Source: Eonycteris spelaea (taxonomy: Eukaryota > Chordata > Mammalia > Chiroptera > Pteropodidae). From it: 64,000 nt of DNA. The DNA is taken from contig PUFA01000003.1 in assembly GCA_003508835.1 (NCBI GenBank), positions 20,159,501 through 20,223,500 on the forward strand. The letters are read 5' to 3'. A model generated the notes under the pieces. The model saw only the letters and a list, made by a program, of their open reading frames with translations. It did no database searches and had not been told where the DNA came from. A program made the translations under genes and the position numbers. Below are positions 1 through 12,610 of this stretch, piece by piece; the stretch's first letter is position 1, and the number at the start of each line of letters is the position of its first letter.

Positions 1-814
1 CCTATTTCTAAGATATTATCTGGAAACAATTCCTCTGCCATCTAAGGTAATTACTGTAATGCCGGAGGGCCAGAGATAAATGAGGGGTTTGGGTAGCGTG
101 GAAAATGTCTGAGATGACTGACCTCAGAAAGCCACAGTCAGGGAGACAGGGCAACCTCTCTCTGCAATGGAATTATATTTGTAGTAATTCTTCCCATCAA
201 CAAAGATGACTTTTTAAAATAAACACAACAAATCAGTTTATAATTCACAACATTAACATGTCACAAAAAAAATTTATATACCAGAGGGATTTAGATTTCC
301 CCTGTAAAATCAATGTTGAGACTATTTAGACCAGAATCCTTGGGTGGAAGGAAGGTCAAAACACAGAATAAGACTCGATCCTGAGACATGAGATCTGTAC
401 TTGTAGTCACACAATTCTCACCCTTACTTCAATTTCCTCCTATCTCCAAAATGTAGTCGGAAAGTATACAATTTCCATCTCATTCTACCTCAATTTCAGG
501 GTGTGATAAAAGCCACAAATGCCTCTGAAAATAAGGCAATGTTTGTTGAAAAGTGAAACTGTAATAAAAACTCTGGAGATTAATTATTAACCTCCATGAA
601 CCCCTCACTTCAGAGCAGAAAGGCAATGAGATGCCTTGAAGTCTGGGAAACAGTCCTTCCTCCAGAATATGGTCAAAGGAACAGGACTCTCTTAGCTCAG
701 CCTCATCTTTCTATTTTGCCATGATTACTACTGACCATTCTACCGAAAGTCACAGAGAAGATAAGGGCTATAGATATAGAAGAGGGTTTCCAGAAAATGA
801 TTATGAAAAGTCAA

Positions 815-847
<33 letters not shown>
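815..847. repeat. AAT trinucleotide microsatellite, 11 units
   Basis: Eleven uninterrupted AAT units are visible. It is a simple repeat in intron 10 and is likely length-variable between individuals. Confidence 0.97.
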
Positions 848-848
<1 letters not shown>

Positions 849-1919
849 TGGGAAATTTCCTCTAGATAAGACTTTAGAAACTGGACCTTCATGTGTTGGG
901 CTCAGAGAAATGGGACAACCATCCTCCTAGGGTCTCTTTCCCTACTGCAGCCCATGTGACAAGAGCTCCTTGTGGGCTACTAGGGAGGCCAACCCTTCTC
1001 ATCTCTTTACTAAACATTCTTGGGACGCTGGCCATATTTTAGAATGGCAGGACTTGAATTCTGCTCATGTGTTTGTGTCTAGATGTCCCCACACAGAACT
1101 TGTCCTTCAAGGACAGCACAGTCCTGGGAACTGCTCACATCTTAAGACCAAGAGCAGTTATTCTTCTGGAGGAGCTCAGTCTATCCAGTTTGCAGCGTGC
1201 TCCAACGCCAGGCTCATCTTTGTGCCTGGAACGCCAATGTGGAGCAGAAAAATGCCCACCACATGGTAAACCCAGCCCATCAGTCAACTGTCCCAAGAAC
1301 CTTGAAAACTACAGAGAATAACAAGTCATGAACTCTGTCCAGCAGGGATATTAGGAAGATAATAGGAAACAGCACAGGAGACTTCCTAAGAAACAGAGAT
1401 GCACTATAGGCTTTTAAAGGAGGGTGCGTTCACGGGGTTACCGCATGGACAGAGAGAAATGGGATGTTATCTGAGCCTTATGAGTATGTAGGAGTGTCTG
1501 GCTCCAGCCACACTCCAAAAGGCTGTGTTGAAGCAATTCTGGAAGGTTCAACTTGACTTTAGAACACTGAGTTACAAGGCTCTTCTGGGAGACTTGGAAA
1601 TTCTAGGGTGAACCCAATGGCTTCAGGTGATCTGCTGAATCTGAGAACACTGGAGCTAGCCATGAATGTCCACTCTGAAGAAGGCATGTCCAGGGATCTT
1701 CAGGGCTTCAGGGCTGAAGCTAGGCCACTGTTCACAGGCTGGAGGGTAAATGTAATCACTGACTTCCCCCCGCATCCTTCAGGAACTTTTCATATGGGTC
1801 AGAAGAGCTGGGTAGTCTTCTCTGAATAACCAGGGCTGTAAAATTATCAGTTACTCTGTTTTGAAGTGTGAGACCAAGAAAACAGTGGCTCTAAGAAATT
1901 TACTTAAAATATATCATTA

Positions 1920-2700
1920 AAGGCAACCTATGGAATGGTAGAAAATATTTGTAAATCATATTTCTGATAAGAGAATATACTTGGAATGTATAAAGAACTA
2001 CTACTCAACAACAAAAAAATAATTATTAAAAAATAGGCAAAGGACCGGAACATTACTCCAAAGAAGACCTACAAATGGTCAAGAAAGCATATGAAAAGAT
2101 GATCAACATCACTAATCATTAGAGAAAAGTAAATCAAAACCACAATGAGATACCACCTTATACCTATTAGGATGGCTACCACCAAAAAAAACAAAACAAA
2201 AAACAAACAAACAAAAAAAATAGAACATGGAGAAATTAGAACCCTAGTGCACTACTGGTAGGAATTATCATTATAATAGCCAAGAGGTAGAAGCAGCCCA
2301 AATATCCCTCAACAGATGAATGGATAAACAAGAAGTGGTATGTCCATACAATGGAATATTACTCAGCTTTTAAAAAGAAGGAAATCCTGTCACATGCTCC
2401 AACATGGCTACATCAAAAGGATATTATACTAAATGAAGTAAGCCAGTCACAAAAGGACAAATACTGTATGATTCCACTTATATAAGGTATCTACAATAGT
2501 CAAATTCACAGAAAGTAGCAGAGCGGTTTCCAGGGGCTGGCAGGAAGGAAAATGGGGGTTGTTCAGTGAGTACAGAGTTTCAGTTTTCCAGTGTGAAAAA
2601 GCTCAAGAGATCTGTTGCACAACAATGTGAACATACTTAAGACCACTTAATTGTATACTTGAAAATGCTTAAGGGAGTAAATTTTATGTATTTTTTTTAA
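1920..2700 (+). mobile_element. L1 LINE fragment, end of ORF2 and 3-prime UTR
   Basis: The text follows the mammalian L1 3-prime region in order: a degenerate match to the ORF2 stretch with AACTACTACTCAACAACAAA and CAAAACCACAATGAGATACC, then the AATGGAATATTACTCAGC block, the GGACAAATACTGTATGATTC block and the CCAGGGGCTGG block. It ends in an AT-rich tail. There are many stops and an A-rich interruption near 2180-2222, so the copy is dead. It is inserted opposite to the direction of MYO5B. Confidence 0.8.
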
Positions 2701-5700
2701 TGATTTAAAATTTTAATATTTTAAAGCACATCATCAACAAGCACTGAATAGAGCTAGGTGCTAATTTAAAGTTAGGAAACACCAAAAGAGACATAGGAAG
2801 CAGCATGAGAGGGCTGAGAAGGATGTAAAATCCCAGCAAACCCCATTTCCTGCTTCCTGGGGCCCAAACATCCTGTCCTCCCTCAGCGTCCTCCCCACAG
2901 GTTCCTCAGGCATGAATCTGTAAACCTGCCTTGCTCCAAAAGTCCCCTAGACCAACATCTTCATCAAGAACTAGCTGGTCACAGCCAAAGCCCCTGCTAC
3001 CTCAGCATTTTGAAGGCTCAAGTCAAAGACAAATAAACATGTGTTTGTTCCAAAATGAAGCCATTTCTTTCTTGTTGCCTCAAGGGGCAGAAAGCAATAA
3101 AGGTTAATGGTTGCAATTAATCAAGCCTATAGAGGCCAGCATGAGTTAATCCAACATGAAAAGGAACCCCCAGACAAAAGCTGCCTGCTCTCACCTATTA
3201 CCTTCTGTCCCCTTGCCTGATAAGAAACACCCTGCAGACAACTGCACAGATCCTTAGTTAAGGAAAGCGCCTTGGCTTGACTTGGTTAAATTGCTCTGGG
3301 TGTTGCCTGCTTTGCACTTTTTTGGAGCTGGGGGGGAGCAAGGTGGCGGGAAGCCATCCTTCTGCCAGCCTTTTTCTACCATCTCGACCAACCACTGGTT
3401 AGAACAGCACGAGGGAGATGTGTGTTACGCCGGCTCGTGCCCTGTTTGCTGACATATATACAGAAGCGAGTATTTATTCACCGACTGCTGATTCCGATAA
3501 CATTTTACACAGTTATAGAAACATCTGGAGAGGCTCGTCTACACTACAGACCTCTTTTCCGTTGTCTCCAGAACAAGTCTGACTGGTGAGCCAGGAACGC
3601 CCGAGATGGCTGCAGTTCATCTGGGGGCAGTTATCCCAGCTGAAGTAATGTGTGCCTACGTGGGGGTAGAGGACAGCAATTCCAATCTTTCTTGCTAGTT
3701 TGGCATATTTTTAACCTAATGAGAGAGGGCGACAACTCCTTATTCCTTCCCTCTTCATGAATGGGCTGAATGTATTCAGAAACACATCTCCACCATCCTT
3801 CCCATCCTCTCCAGCTCCCACATGCCATCCTTCTGCTCACAGGTGACAAGGAAGAATAAGAAAATCAAACACATCAAGTCATCCCAAGGGCATCGTCTAT
3901 GTGTACCAAGTATCCCATAGTAGGGCTGAGAAACGCGTGAGACCACGGTCTTCTCCCTCTTCAGTGTCTGGTCAGGGATTTGGATAGAAAACTCAAAAAA
4001 TAAAAAAAAAATAATGCTTTAATTTTCTGATGCCATGAAGGATGGCAGACTCCCTAGAGAGAATAACTTCCCAAAGATAGGAATTAGCTTGGAAACAGTG
4101 TGGTGGTGGTTAGAGGACAGGAGAGGTTGAGTATCACGTGGGACGCCCACTTCCAGGTAACCGAGGGATGACCACATGAACGATAAAGGTTCAGTGGGTT
4201 TCTGGAAGGGGTCTGAAATCTAAAGAGAATAAGGCAGAAAGACCTCACGATTGGGACAGGGAGAGGACAAAAAAAAAAAAGCTTAACAGAAGTCATCCCA
4301 GGTTTCCACTATTTTCTCCCAGATTAAGAAATGATGTCGCTGACCTGATGGATCAGAGATAGCACCTACCTCCCAGATTCAAGTCACCTGCTTTTACGTG
4401 GTGACGTGTTTGGTTTTAATCTCCTAGGAGTTCATTCCATGCCCTCTCACCAGAAAAGAACCAAGGCCAGTGTGAATTTAAATAATGACTTCTAGGCAGG
4501 CCAGACTGCTGAAGAGCTCACACATGCACGTTCACCGAATGTCTGAGAGCTTTCTTGGCAACAAATGGCCCAGGAGCGCAGCCAGCTTGTTAACTCTGAA
4601 CACCCCTTGTGTCTAACTTGCTGTCATGAACTCTGCTTATAGGGTGTGAACTCGGCACGGCACCGAGCATACTGGAGGAGGAAGCGTGCGTGGCATTTCT
4701 CTCTCTGGGAGGAGAGTGAATCACTTTTTAAATATGACTTCTGTATGACACGGTTTGAAAAAGAAAATTAGCTTCTGAGAAAGAATGGGAATTAAAATAA
4801 AAAAAGAAAAAAATAGTATAGCATGCCTGGAAGTGCAAAGAATAGGAAAATTCCCAAGAGGGCTCAAATATGGCCCTATCTAGGCTGCTTGGTCCCGCGA
4901 TGGGACCCTGCTCTCACTGGGAAGCTGTCAGATGTTCCCGAAGGAACCCGCAGCCACTCTGAGATGAGGAAGATGCACAGGTCAGGAGCTGACACCAGAA
5001 ACAGGAGACGGAGTCCTTAGGATCCCCATCAAACCACCCATGGACAAGTCTTCCTTTCAAACCACTGTCAAGCCTTCCCTGCAATCAGTTTCTCCCCTTA
5101 GGGCAGTCACAGAACCGTAGAGAAAATAAACTCAATTATAAAAATTAAATGACAAATGGAAGCACAGAACCCCAGTTTGCATGAGCCCAGACTCCGTGGT
5201 ACCAAGAGCCCAACTCACAGAGGATCCTCACCAGTGAAAAGCCTTTCCCTGGGGACTCCTGGGAAGGGTGTGACCTGTCCAAACTTGAGGCACAGCTGAA
5301 ACAGTATGCAGCTGTAACAGAGCTGAAGCATGAGATTTTATGTATCAGCAGCACTGAAGTCAAAATATTTTTACATGCCACTAACGAGACTGCATGTTAA
5401 TCTTCCCAAATCGAAAACAATAAAATTAGATTCTTGCCCAAGTAGATGAAAGGAATCGGGTCAGATGCTGCAGCCTGAATTTCTCTGGGTCTTCTTTCAG
5501 AAGGTAACACAAAAGGTCAGTTTTTGGAGAAATTCAATTACCTGAAAATCTTCACAGCAGAGGAAAGAATAATCCAGAATTACTGACAGATGGGCACAGT
5601 CCATTCCATGCTCTCTCCAGAGCAACTAGAAAGGCTGAGCACAAAGCAGGCGCTCGACTGACCAGAAGGAGCAGCACCCTGCCCACCTCGGCTAAAACCC

Positions 5701-5789
5701 TGACGCTCTCGGAGAGAACGCATTCTCCTGCTCCCCACACTAGGGTGCCTCTCCTCTGTTTATTCCCCATCACCTAGGTGTCCCTTTCA

Positions 5790-5960
5790 CATTCTGCTTG
5801 GGTGCCTCCCATGTGCTACTCCCTCCTTTTAAAAGGTCCAGCTCAAACCTCGCCTCCCACATAAAGCTTTCCCTGACTGTGCTAAGAGGCGTGCCCTCTC
5901 CTGCCTGGAAACTCATCAGCCCTAAGTGTCGAACCCTCCCACTGACCCTGATAATTTCTT
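5790..5960. mobile_element. Possible L2 LINE fragment
   Basis: The pyrimidine-rich text with AGGTCCAGCTCAAACCTCGC and AAGCTTTCCCTGACTGTGC resembles the 3-prime part of L2 elements. It is strongly degraded, so the limits are uncertain. Confidence 0.45.
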
Positions 5961-6399
5961 CTGGTGCACCTGATCACGAAGACAACTCTTTCGCCCATTC
6001 CGGACGCCTTTGTGATGCCAGAAATCAAGCTTCTTTCTCCCGTTACCTCCCCAGCATGCGACATGGTGCAATATGAAACCCAATGATGAACAAGAGCAGC
6101 AGAGATGTCACGAGGACGGCCCATCTTGGCACAGGAGTGGCCGCCTCTAGAGAGCATCTCCTTAACCACGGCCTCAACGTAAGGCGAGTGCCTGCTCGTC
6201 ATGAGCCCACCGGGCACACCTCACTGTTCTCACAACTCTGCACTTCTATGGGTCTGAATTTCTATGTTAAGACAGAAGCCATGACGCCTATGATATAAAG
6301 ATCCAGGAGGACTTTAACCTATTATTAGCTTAAAGAGGGCAGGACATCGATCATAAAGGAAGCGCGAGGGAGGCTGCAGTCCAGCACATGTAATCCCTA

Positions 6400-6590
6400 A
6401 CGATTCTATAAGGGTCTGGAAAGAACCTCAGAGGGACTGTGGCTCAAAACTTCTTTTCAAGCTATGGAAACTAAAGCCCAGAAAGGAGCTGTGAGCTGCA
6501 GTCATTCCACGAGCTGATGACAGCAGCGAGTCAAAACACCGGTCTCCTGACAACCCGTCAAGTAGACTTTCCGCTCTGCCATGCTGGCTC
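6400..6590. mobile_element. Possible MIR SINE fragment
   Basis: The succession of a GGAAACTAAAGCCCAGAAAG block, a degraded core and a terminal CACCGGTCTCCTGAC block matches the order of a MIR element. Divergence is high. Confidence 0.5.
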
Positions 6591-7124
6591 TCCCTGAAAA
6601 ATATGCTGTTATGAATAACAGTTCTCTCCACCAGGCTAGGATTGGGAGAGGGAGCGAAATCTCGAGAATGGCCACACACCACCCAAACCTGCGCAGCGCT
6701 GGGCAAAGTTATGGCATTAAAATAATCACCTTGATTGGTGATGTAGTGAACAAGGCCGAATGGTAGATTTAAATAAAACATAACAGAAACAAAACCTGAA
6801 TTTAAGTTCACAGTAACTTCTAGTCCATTGCTGGGCAAGACATTTCCCTCTCCGGACCTGCTTTGCAGGTATAAAAATGGATGTCCACAGGGTGTTTGGA
6901 CAGGACTCATGCTTCCCTCGGACTGTTCTCCATAACGTAGCATCCCTGGCCTTAGGCCACTAGGAGGCAGTAGTGACCCCAGCAGACTCTTAAGACAACC
7001 CAAAATACCAGTTCCCTGAATGAAAACCACTGAGGAAGTCCCCAGGGCCCTTGCCGGCTCCTAAAATGCCAGCGGGGCGATGCTACCCACCACGGGGCAG
7101 CGGCACGGGCGCAGGCCGACCCAC

Positions 7125-7390
7125 CCGTAGATGTCCAGGACCCCGATGAAGGAGTGCTGCTTGAGGGAGGTGTGCAGGGCCTTGTTGACCTGGCCCACGA
7201 TCCAGCCGAACAGCTGCGCGTAGATGTGCTTGGCCAGGGCGTTGCGCGCGTTGACCACCTGCTGCAGAGACATGGGCTTGACGTACGTCTCCGAGGTGGT
7301 GACGAGTTTGCGATGGCAGAGCCAGTGCTGCATCTGATTGTGCTCCACCCCTAGCAGCTGGCAGAAGTTACTCAGGTGTTCATCCTGGGG
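7125..7390 (-). CDS. MYO5B: MYO5B exon (probably exon 10): motor domain up to the DIYG segment
   Basis: This 266-bp exon reads on the minus strand [20 protein letters not shown], then [60 protein letters not shown] and FIGVLDIYG(G). It covers about residues 353-441, including the long helix with the conserved [14 protein letters not shown] and the LDIYGFE switch II region, whose final residues lie on the next exon outside the window. The acceptor is TCTTCCAG and the donor GTGGGT, with the final Gly codon split after two bases. The local sequence [11 protein letters not shown] differs from the WIVEHINKALH usual in mammals. It is the GC-richest exon in the window. The next exon (FETFEVNSFEQ...) is not found to the left, so intron 10 exceeds 7.1 kb. 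Confidence 0.97.
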
Positions 7391-9469
7391 CTGGAAGAGA
7401 CACGGGGAGACGGTCAGGAGGGGCGTGGAGGCCAAGCCCAGCACCGTGCCCTCTCCCCTCTGCTGTCGGACCCCCAAGCACCCCAGAACCCCACTTCATC
7501 CCTAGCCGCTTGGGGCTCCGGAAGTCTCATTCTCACACCACTAAGTGGAAGTGGCAACGAGGCCCCCAAAAGTTGTTCAGATTGATCACCAAACCCACTA
7601 ATGACCAAATGATCAAAGCTTTAAAAAGCAACCCACCCCCTCCTTTCCTGTCCCCTCCTCCACTGCCAGCTGGTTCAGGGTAACTGGTAGGAGAGGGCTC
7701 CCCGAATGCAGGGCGTGGAACGAGAACCCACAGCTGAGGAACGGATCAGCCATGACGCGTGAGGCACGGGGGGCGGGCGGCAGAACCAGCGCATGCGCCG
7801 TTTCCACCTGCAGAGTCCCACGTGCAGCGCTTAACCCAGAGCGGAGTCCTCATCACAAGCCTCACTTGACGAGCGCCCGCATCTCGGCTCAGTGATACTA
7901 AATAACGTGCAATTAAACTTCGTATTCTTAAAGCACCTGATGCTTCAGGGGGAAAAAGGGAATCCAGGTGGAAAGCCAGAATAAATGACAAAATATGGAA
8001 CAAACTTTGACCCAAGAAGATCGCTTGGAACACTGTAACTAAGAACATCACATGCTTAGAGCTGCGGGGTGGGGGACACTAGGAATTCCTCCAGCTTAAG
8101 TCCTTTCCCTATACAGGTGAGAAGCCAAGTCCCAGAGGAGCACAAAGTCTCACCCAGGGGCCCAGGGCCCCGCTACGCAGTGAATCCAGCTGCATTTCAT
8201 CTTGACCCTCATTCACGCCAACAACCAATCATACCACCTGGCCTTTGAGTCCCTGATAACTAAACCACCTGCAGGGACTTCTCTCATTTCACCCGAATGT
8301 GGATGTCTCTTGGACAATTCTTGCTGTGCACTCAGGGCACCCCCAGGAAAACCTGCTTTTCCTCTCAAGTTCCTCTCCCCATTATTCATTCCCTCATCTA
8401 AATCTGCCAGGGAAAGCTGATAACTGGGCCATGAGCCTGCTATTAACTCCGAGGCTGAGAGGGAGTCCTTTAATACATGATGTGCGGCCTCCTAATGGCC
8501 CTCAATGGCTTGTGGGATTCATTTTCTGATGAGGATTTAAATAAGGACTTGTTTAATGAAATGAACAGATATCCCTAACATTACCCACTTAATATCCCCA
8601 GGCCATTTTTTTTTCTCCTACAGATATTTAAAATCTACCCAAAACAAACAGAATTACAAAATAACAGAATGCCAGAGTAGGAAAGACCCTCTAAGTCATT
8701 AAGCCGGTGTTTTTCCAAAGTGTGGTTTGTAAAGCATTAGTTACAAAGATCATTAATTGGCTTTACTTAACAGAAGAGGAGGGGAGGGTGGCACCAGATC
8801 AAACACAACTGAACTGGTTGGTTGACGCACCCTACCCTGTAAGCAGTGAGAAATTTTATGGAGCATTTCCTGAACTTAATTGACCAAACTATCCTTATCT
8901 TCCTATAATTGGTTCCCAGGAAACTATCTTGGGAACTATCATTCTGACCCAATCCTTATTTTTCAGGTGAGGAAAATGAAGTGAGGCTCCCCGACTGTGG
9001 CCCAGGCCTCCTAACCCAACCCAGGAGGAGAATCAGCCTGGGCTGGATGGGTGTGGAGAGGCCCGTGTCTTTTCACTCAGCAGGTGGGGACGCCAGGGCT
9101 ACTTTTCCTGGCCAAAAGCCCTTCACTCTGGAGCTACTCCCACCTGCCGGCCCCTGCCCCCAAACAGAAAGCCATACATGGTAAAACAAAGTGCCTGGGG
9201 ACAGCTTGGATTAGAGGTGGCAAGCGTCCAATTTGTTCATCTGACCTATTTCCAAGAAATGCTTAATTGCCAGGCGGGGCACTGCAGCTGGATTCCCTGA
9301 CATGTCAATGGCCTGCCAGCAGCAAAGGTAGCTCCGAGCCTGCCCACAGGCTCCCTCTCCTCCCTGGCACCTCCCAGGTGAATGCAGTGGAGAAAGGCCC
9401 TCAGTTCTGGGAGTAATCATCACCCCAGGACGGGTTCCCACCCACTGCAGTGGGGTGCGGCTTAGCCCT

Positions 9470-9740
9470 GTGCCACCTCTGACTGTTGATTAAAGATGCT
9501 AACTGAAACTGATTTAACATCATGCAATTACATTTAAGCTTAATTAAATGATGCTAAATCCATTAAAAATGGTCAGCATCACAGGTAGCAGATTAGGTTT
9601 GCAGGCCCATGTTGCCAAATTCAAGAAGCAAATTGCCTCTGGTGTCCAAGTAATTGCACGTTGTTGCATCTCCAAGGCAACTCTGGCAGTCACGGAACAC
9701 ATTTTCATGGCTTAATTAAAAATAAAAACCTAGCGAGCAG
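9470..9740. promoter_or_regulatory. Candidate intronic regulatory element rich in homeodomain-type motifs
   Basis: About 270 bp of AT-rich sequence without a repeat that I recognise carries CTTAATTAAATG near 9539, GCTTAATTAAAAATAA near 9711 and several ATTAAA and AATTGC motifs. The ordered, non-degraded look next to eroded MIR copies suggests constraint. This is inference from motif content only; no expression or conservation data are available. Confidence 0.3.
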
Positions 9741-9984
9741 AAGGAACACTGCATATGGATAGACGGCACTTCCCCCAGGAGAGCCACCCTAGGTGCCCGA
9801 GGGGTAAACCGCAATGCATTTGAGAAAGGACCTCACTAGCAACCATTTAGTGAAGTGTTTCTTGAGCACTCTGCCAGGCACTAGTGGGGCCATGTAAGGC
9901 CAGGGGAGGACAGGCCCGGCTCAAGGGAGTGACAGCCCGGGGCACGAAGCAAGGCTGGCAGTGGTGTAGAGGAATGGATTTGGA

Positions 9985-10110
9985 TTTGGCTGGGTCCGGA
10001 TTCGGCTCTGCCGTTAACTGTCTTCCTGAACTTGGAGAAGGAGTTTCCTCTCTCTGAGCCCTAGTTCTTCTAACCCTGTGAAAGTGAGAAGGATGCTCGT
10101 AAAGTCTGCT
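9985..10110. mobile_element. MIR SINE fragment
   Basis: The phrases TTCGGCTCTGCCGTTAACTG and CTCTCTGAGCCCTAGTTCTT follow the MIR consensus (loss of sample-like gap between them). The copy is old and partial. Confidence 0.6.
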
Positions 10111-10149
10111 CTGGCCTTAACCACAATGATAACCCTCAAGAACTCAACC

Positions 10150-10300
10150 GTGGGAGCCCTGTGCTAAGGTCGGTGCTCTCATCCCTGATGAGGAAACAGA
10201 GCTAGGAAGGTCACGTAACTATTAGTAAGTGGCAGAACCAGGACGGAAACCCGGCAGTCTTGACTCAAAAATTCTCACTCTCAATTAGTTCCCTACACAG
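10150..10300. mobile_element. MIR SINE fragment
   Basis: It contains CCCTGTGCTAAGGTCGGTGC, GATGAGGAAACAGAGCTAGG and a GTAAGTGGCAGAACCAGGA block in MIR order. It lies directly after another MIR fragment, so the two could be separate insertions. Confidence 0.65.
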
Positions 10301-12500
10301 CCTCTAATTGGAGAACAATCTAAAAGTAGCCTAGACCACGTACCTGTCCTCAAAACCCTCTGACCTTTTATGTCTGAGAGAAAGGGCCTGCTGTGCCACA
10401 TGGTACCCAAACCTGTCAGGCATCCTCCCTCCTCCCCTCCTTTCACCATCACCTATGTCCTCTGTCCACTTTCCCCAAGCGCCTCCAATGTTCCCACCTG
10501 CATACAGTCTTTACACAAACGCTCAGGGGTGCCAGCGTGTGCCAGGGCTGCAGTGGTGAGCACGGCAGACACAGTCCCACCGTCTAGCGGGGAAAGCAGG
10601 CACTGCTGAGATAATGCCCATCCACACATCCCTTCTCACCTGAGGGATCAGACGCTGGGTGGGGAGGATCAGAGAGACACCTCATTTATAAAGCCCAAGC
10701 CCTGGCTTTTCCAAGAGACCCTGGTCCCACCCCATCCCAACCATGGATGCCCAAGAACTCACTGCCTCAGGTGTGCTCGTCCACTCTACCCTCACTTGCA
10801 TCACCACTGAGCCTCAATCATCCATCCGTCTCCTTCTCGGGTGCCTACCACGTGCTGGGCACTGGTGATAATAAGCAAAACAGTCCCTGTCCTCAGAGAC
10901 TTCAGAGTCTCATGAGGCAAATCACAATAAATGTTCAACTTACAGCCATGTCAAGTGCCGTGGAGCAGAGGTATGGACACTGTGAGAATCCATGGTGGGC
11001 AATGTGACCCCGAGAGGGAGGGGCCTGGGGGAGGGGTAGAGTGGAAGCCGAAAGAACACGTCACCTTTGCTGCATCTTACCAGCCTGAACCATGAGTTTT
11101 TCAATTCAGATGTTCCTAATCTCGCCTGTCCCTGACAGCTGGCAGAGGATGGCTGCCCTAAGGAAGCACAGAACACTTACCAGAGGTGTGCATGTGGGAG
11201 GAATGGACCCTGTACACTTTCTCATGAGAGGAAAGACACCAGGGACAAGACTTCACTGGTCCTAATGACTCTGCCTCAAGGGTGTTGGTCCTGCACTGGA
11301 GGCCCATCCATCACCCCGCCAAGACACAGGGCCCCTCTGGACACCCCAATCCCTCTCACAGCAGCACCACTGCCAGCCAGCCTCATCCCTGCCCCCTGCC
11401 CCACACTCAGGCACATACACATCGACATCCAGGAGCCCCTAACGATGCCCAGCTCCAACCTCCTTCCCTTCATGCTGGGCCCAGGCGGGTGAGCTTCAAA
11501 GCTCTCACGAGGCTGCAGGTGTCAGGCTGAGGATTGCGGCAGCTCTGAATAGCCCAGGGCAACTCCCAAACCCCAGACCGTGTCTCTTTTAGGGAAAATG
11601 TATGGGGCAGGAGTGAGGGGAGGGTGATCGACGATGCCAGATGCCAGTTACAGCTCAGGCCTTCCTCTTCCCAAAGGCAGGGCCGGTTTTAACTTCTGAT
11701 AGCCCCCAACCCGAGACGGCCCCCAACCCTTAACCTTCTAAACAGTAGGAGGTTGAAAAATGTCTGCTCAATTGAAAAAGCTATATAATGGTGCCCACGT
11801 CCACATTCTGGAGCATTGTTTTCTGTCTTTTCCCAGTATCAGGTATTAAATTCTAAGTCCTTTGGAACGAGAATCGTACTTTGCATCTCCCAGGACTTAG
11901 TGCTGAGCGGACACAACAAAGCTCTATGATGAACCACTGCCGGCTCACTGATTCATGTTACTTTGCCTGTCGCCATGAACGACCAGGGCCGCCACAGTTG
12001 TGTCTATACTACGGCCCTGGCATCTAGTCTCAATGTCCACACTTTATGTTTCTGCCGCAGGCTGTCAAAGTCTTGGCAAGTGTTGCCAGCTGTCTTGTCT
12101 CCCCCAATGGGATTACAGGCCCTAGGAGACGGTCCCAAGTACAGTGACCAACACTCCTTCATATCCTTCCAGGAGGGTCCGCAGTCAGGAGCTCAGACAG
12201 TACTCATGGGTTGACTGGAATTCCATAGGCCTCGGGGTACTTAAACAATCAAACCATCAAAAAATAATTTATCGAATACCCACAAAATTCCCTGCTCTCA
12301 GTGATAGAAACTGGATGGCAGCTGACTTGAAAAGATTTATTCTTGTACAAAATTATCAGCAACGGAAGAGAAAGCATTACTGGTAAGAATGAATAACCTA
12401 TGAGTGTCCTCTAAATGGAAAGACACATTTCAGTTGTATAAAACTGCAAGAACAGTGTGAATTGTGTATGTTTTATCTCCGGTGCTGGTGTGCAACTTAC

Positions 12501-12610
12501 TGATATACTACACGAGTCGCCATCACGCTCAGCCTGAATCTCCACATTTCCAAGGTGCAGGATAGAAGCAATTATCTTAAAAATGCTTATCTGATGGGCC
12601 TCTCTCACTC
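12501..12610 (-). CDS. MYO5B: MYO5B exon (probably exon 9)
   Basis: This motor exon reads on the minus strand (G)[20 protein letters not shown] and then [16 protein letters not shown], about residues 316-352. The [12 protein letters not shown] segment is typical of class V motors, and [10 protein letters not shown] separates MYO5B from the MYO5A version (SRDSDSCTI). It is 110 bp: two bases complete a Gly codon and 36 codons follow, ending in phase 0. The acceptor TCCCCCTCAG has a strong pyrimidine tract because a run of A lies on the + strand next to it; the donor is GTAAGT. The exon itself is intact. Read in the frame that the 110-bp exon upstream would impose, its second codon is TGA. Confidence 0.97.

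Larger units (their letters stand above)
1..7124 (-). other. MYO5B: MYO5B intron 10, 5-prime part (continues beyond the left edge)
   Basis: No exon is seen between the donor of exon 10 and the left edge. It holds an AAT microsatellite, an L1 3-prime fragment (1920-2700), a possible L2 (5790-5960) and a MIR-like stretch (6400-6590). The parts 1-810, 850-1900, 2760-5750 and 6600-7060 have no firm assignment. The 200-codon minus-strand frame at 6428-7030 runs through the MIR-like stretch and is taken as chance. Confidence 0.85.
7391..12500 (-). other. MYO5B: MYO5B intron 9, 5.1 kb
   Basis: Exon 9 ends and exon 10 starts at a codon boundary, so no exon is missing. Two MIR-like fragments lie at 9985-10110 and 10150-10300. 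The part 9470-9740 is AT-rich, free of repeats I know and rich in TTAATTAA-type motifs (separate entry). The part 8200-8600 also looks repeat-free. From 10370 to 12490 I see nothing firm beyond short chance frames. Confidence 0.85.

Noticed and set aside
6428..7030. 200-codon open frame on the minus strand next to exon 10
   Set aside because: It runs through a MIR-like stretch, has no family similarity and sits in intron sequence after the exon 10 donor. Taken as chance.
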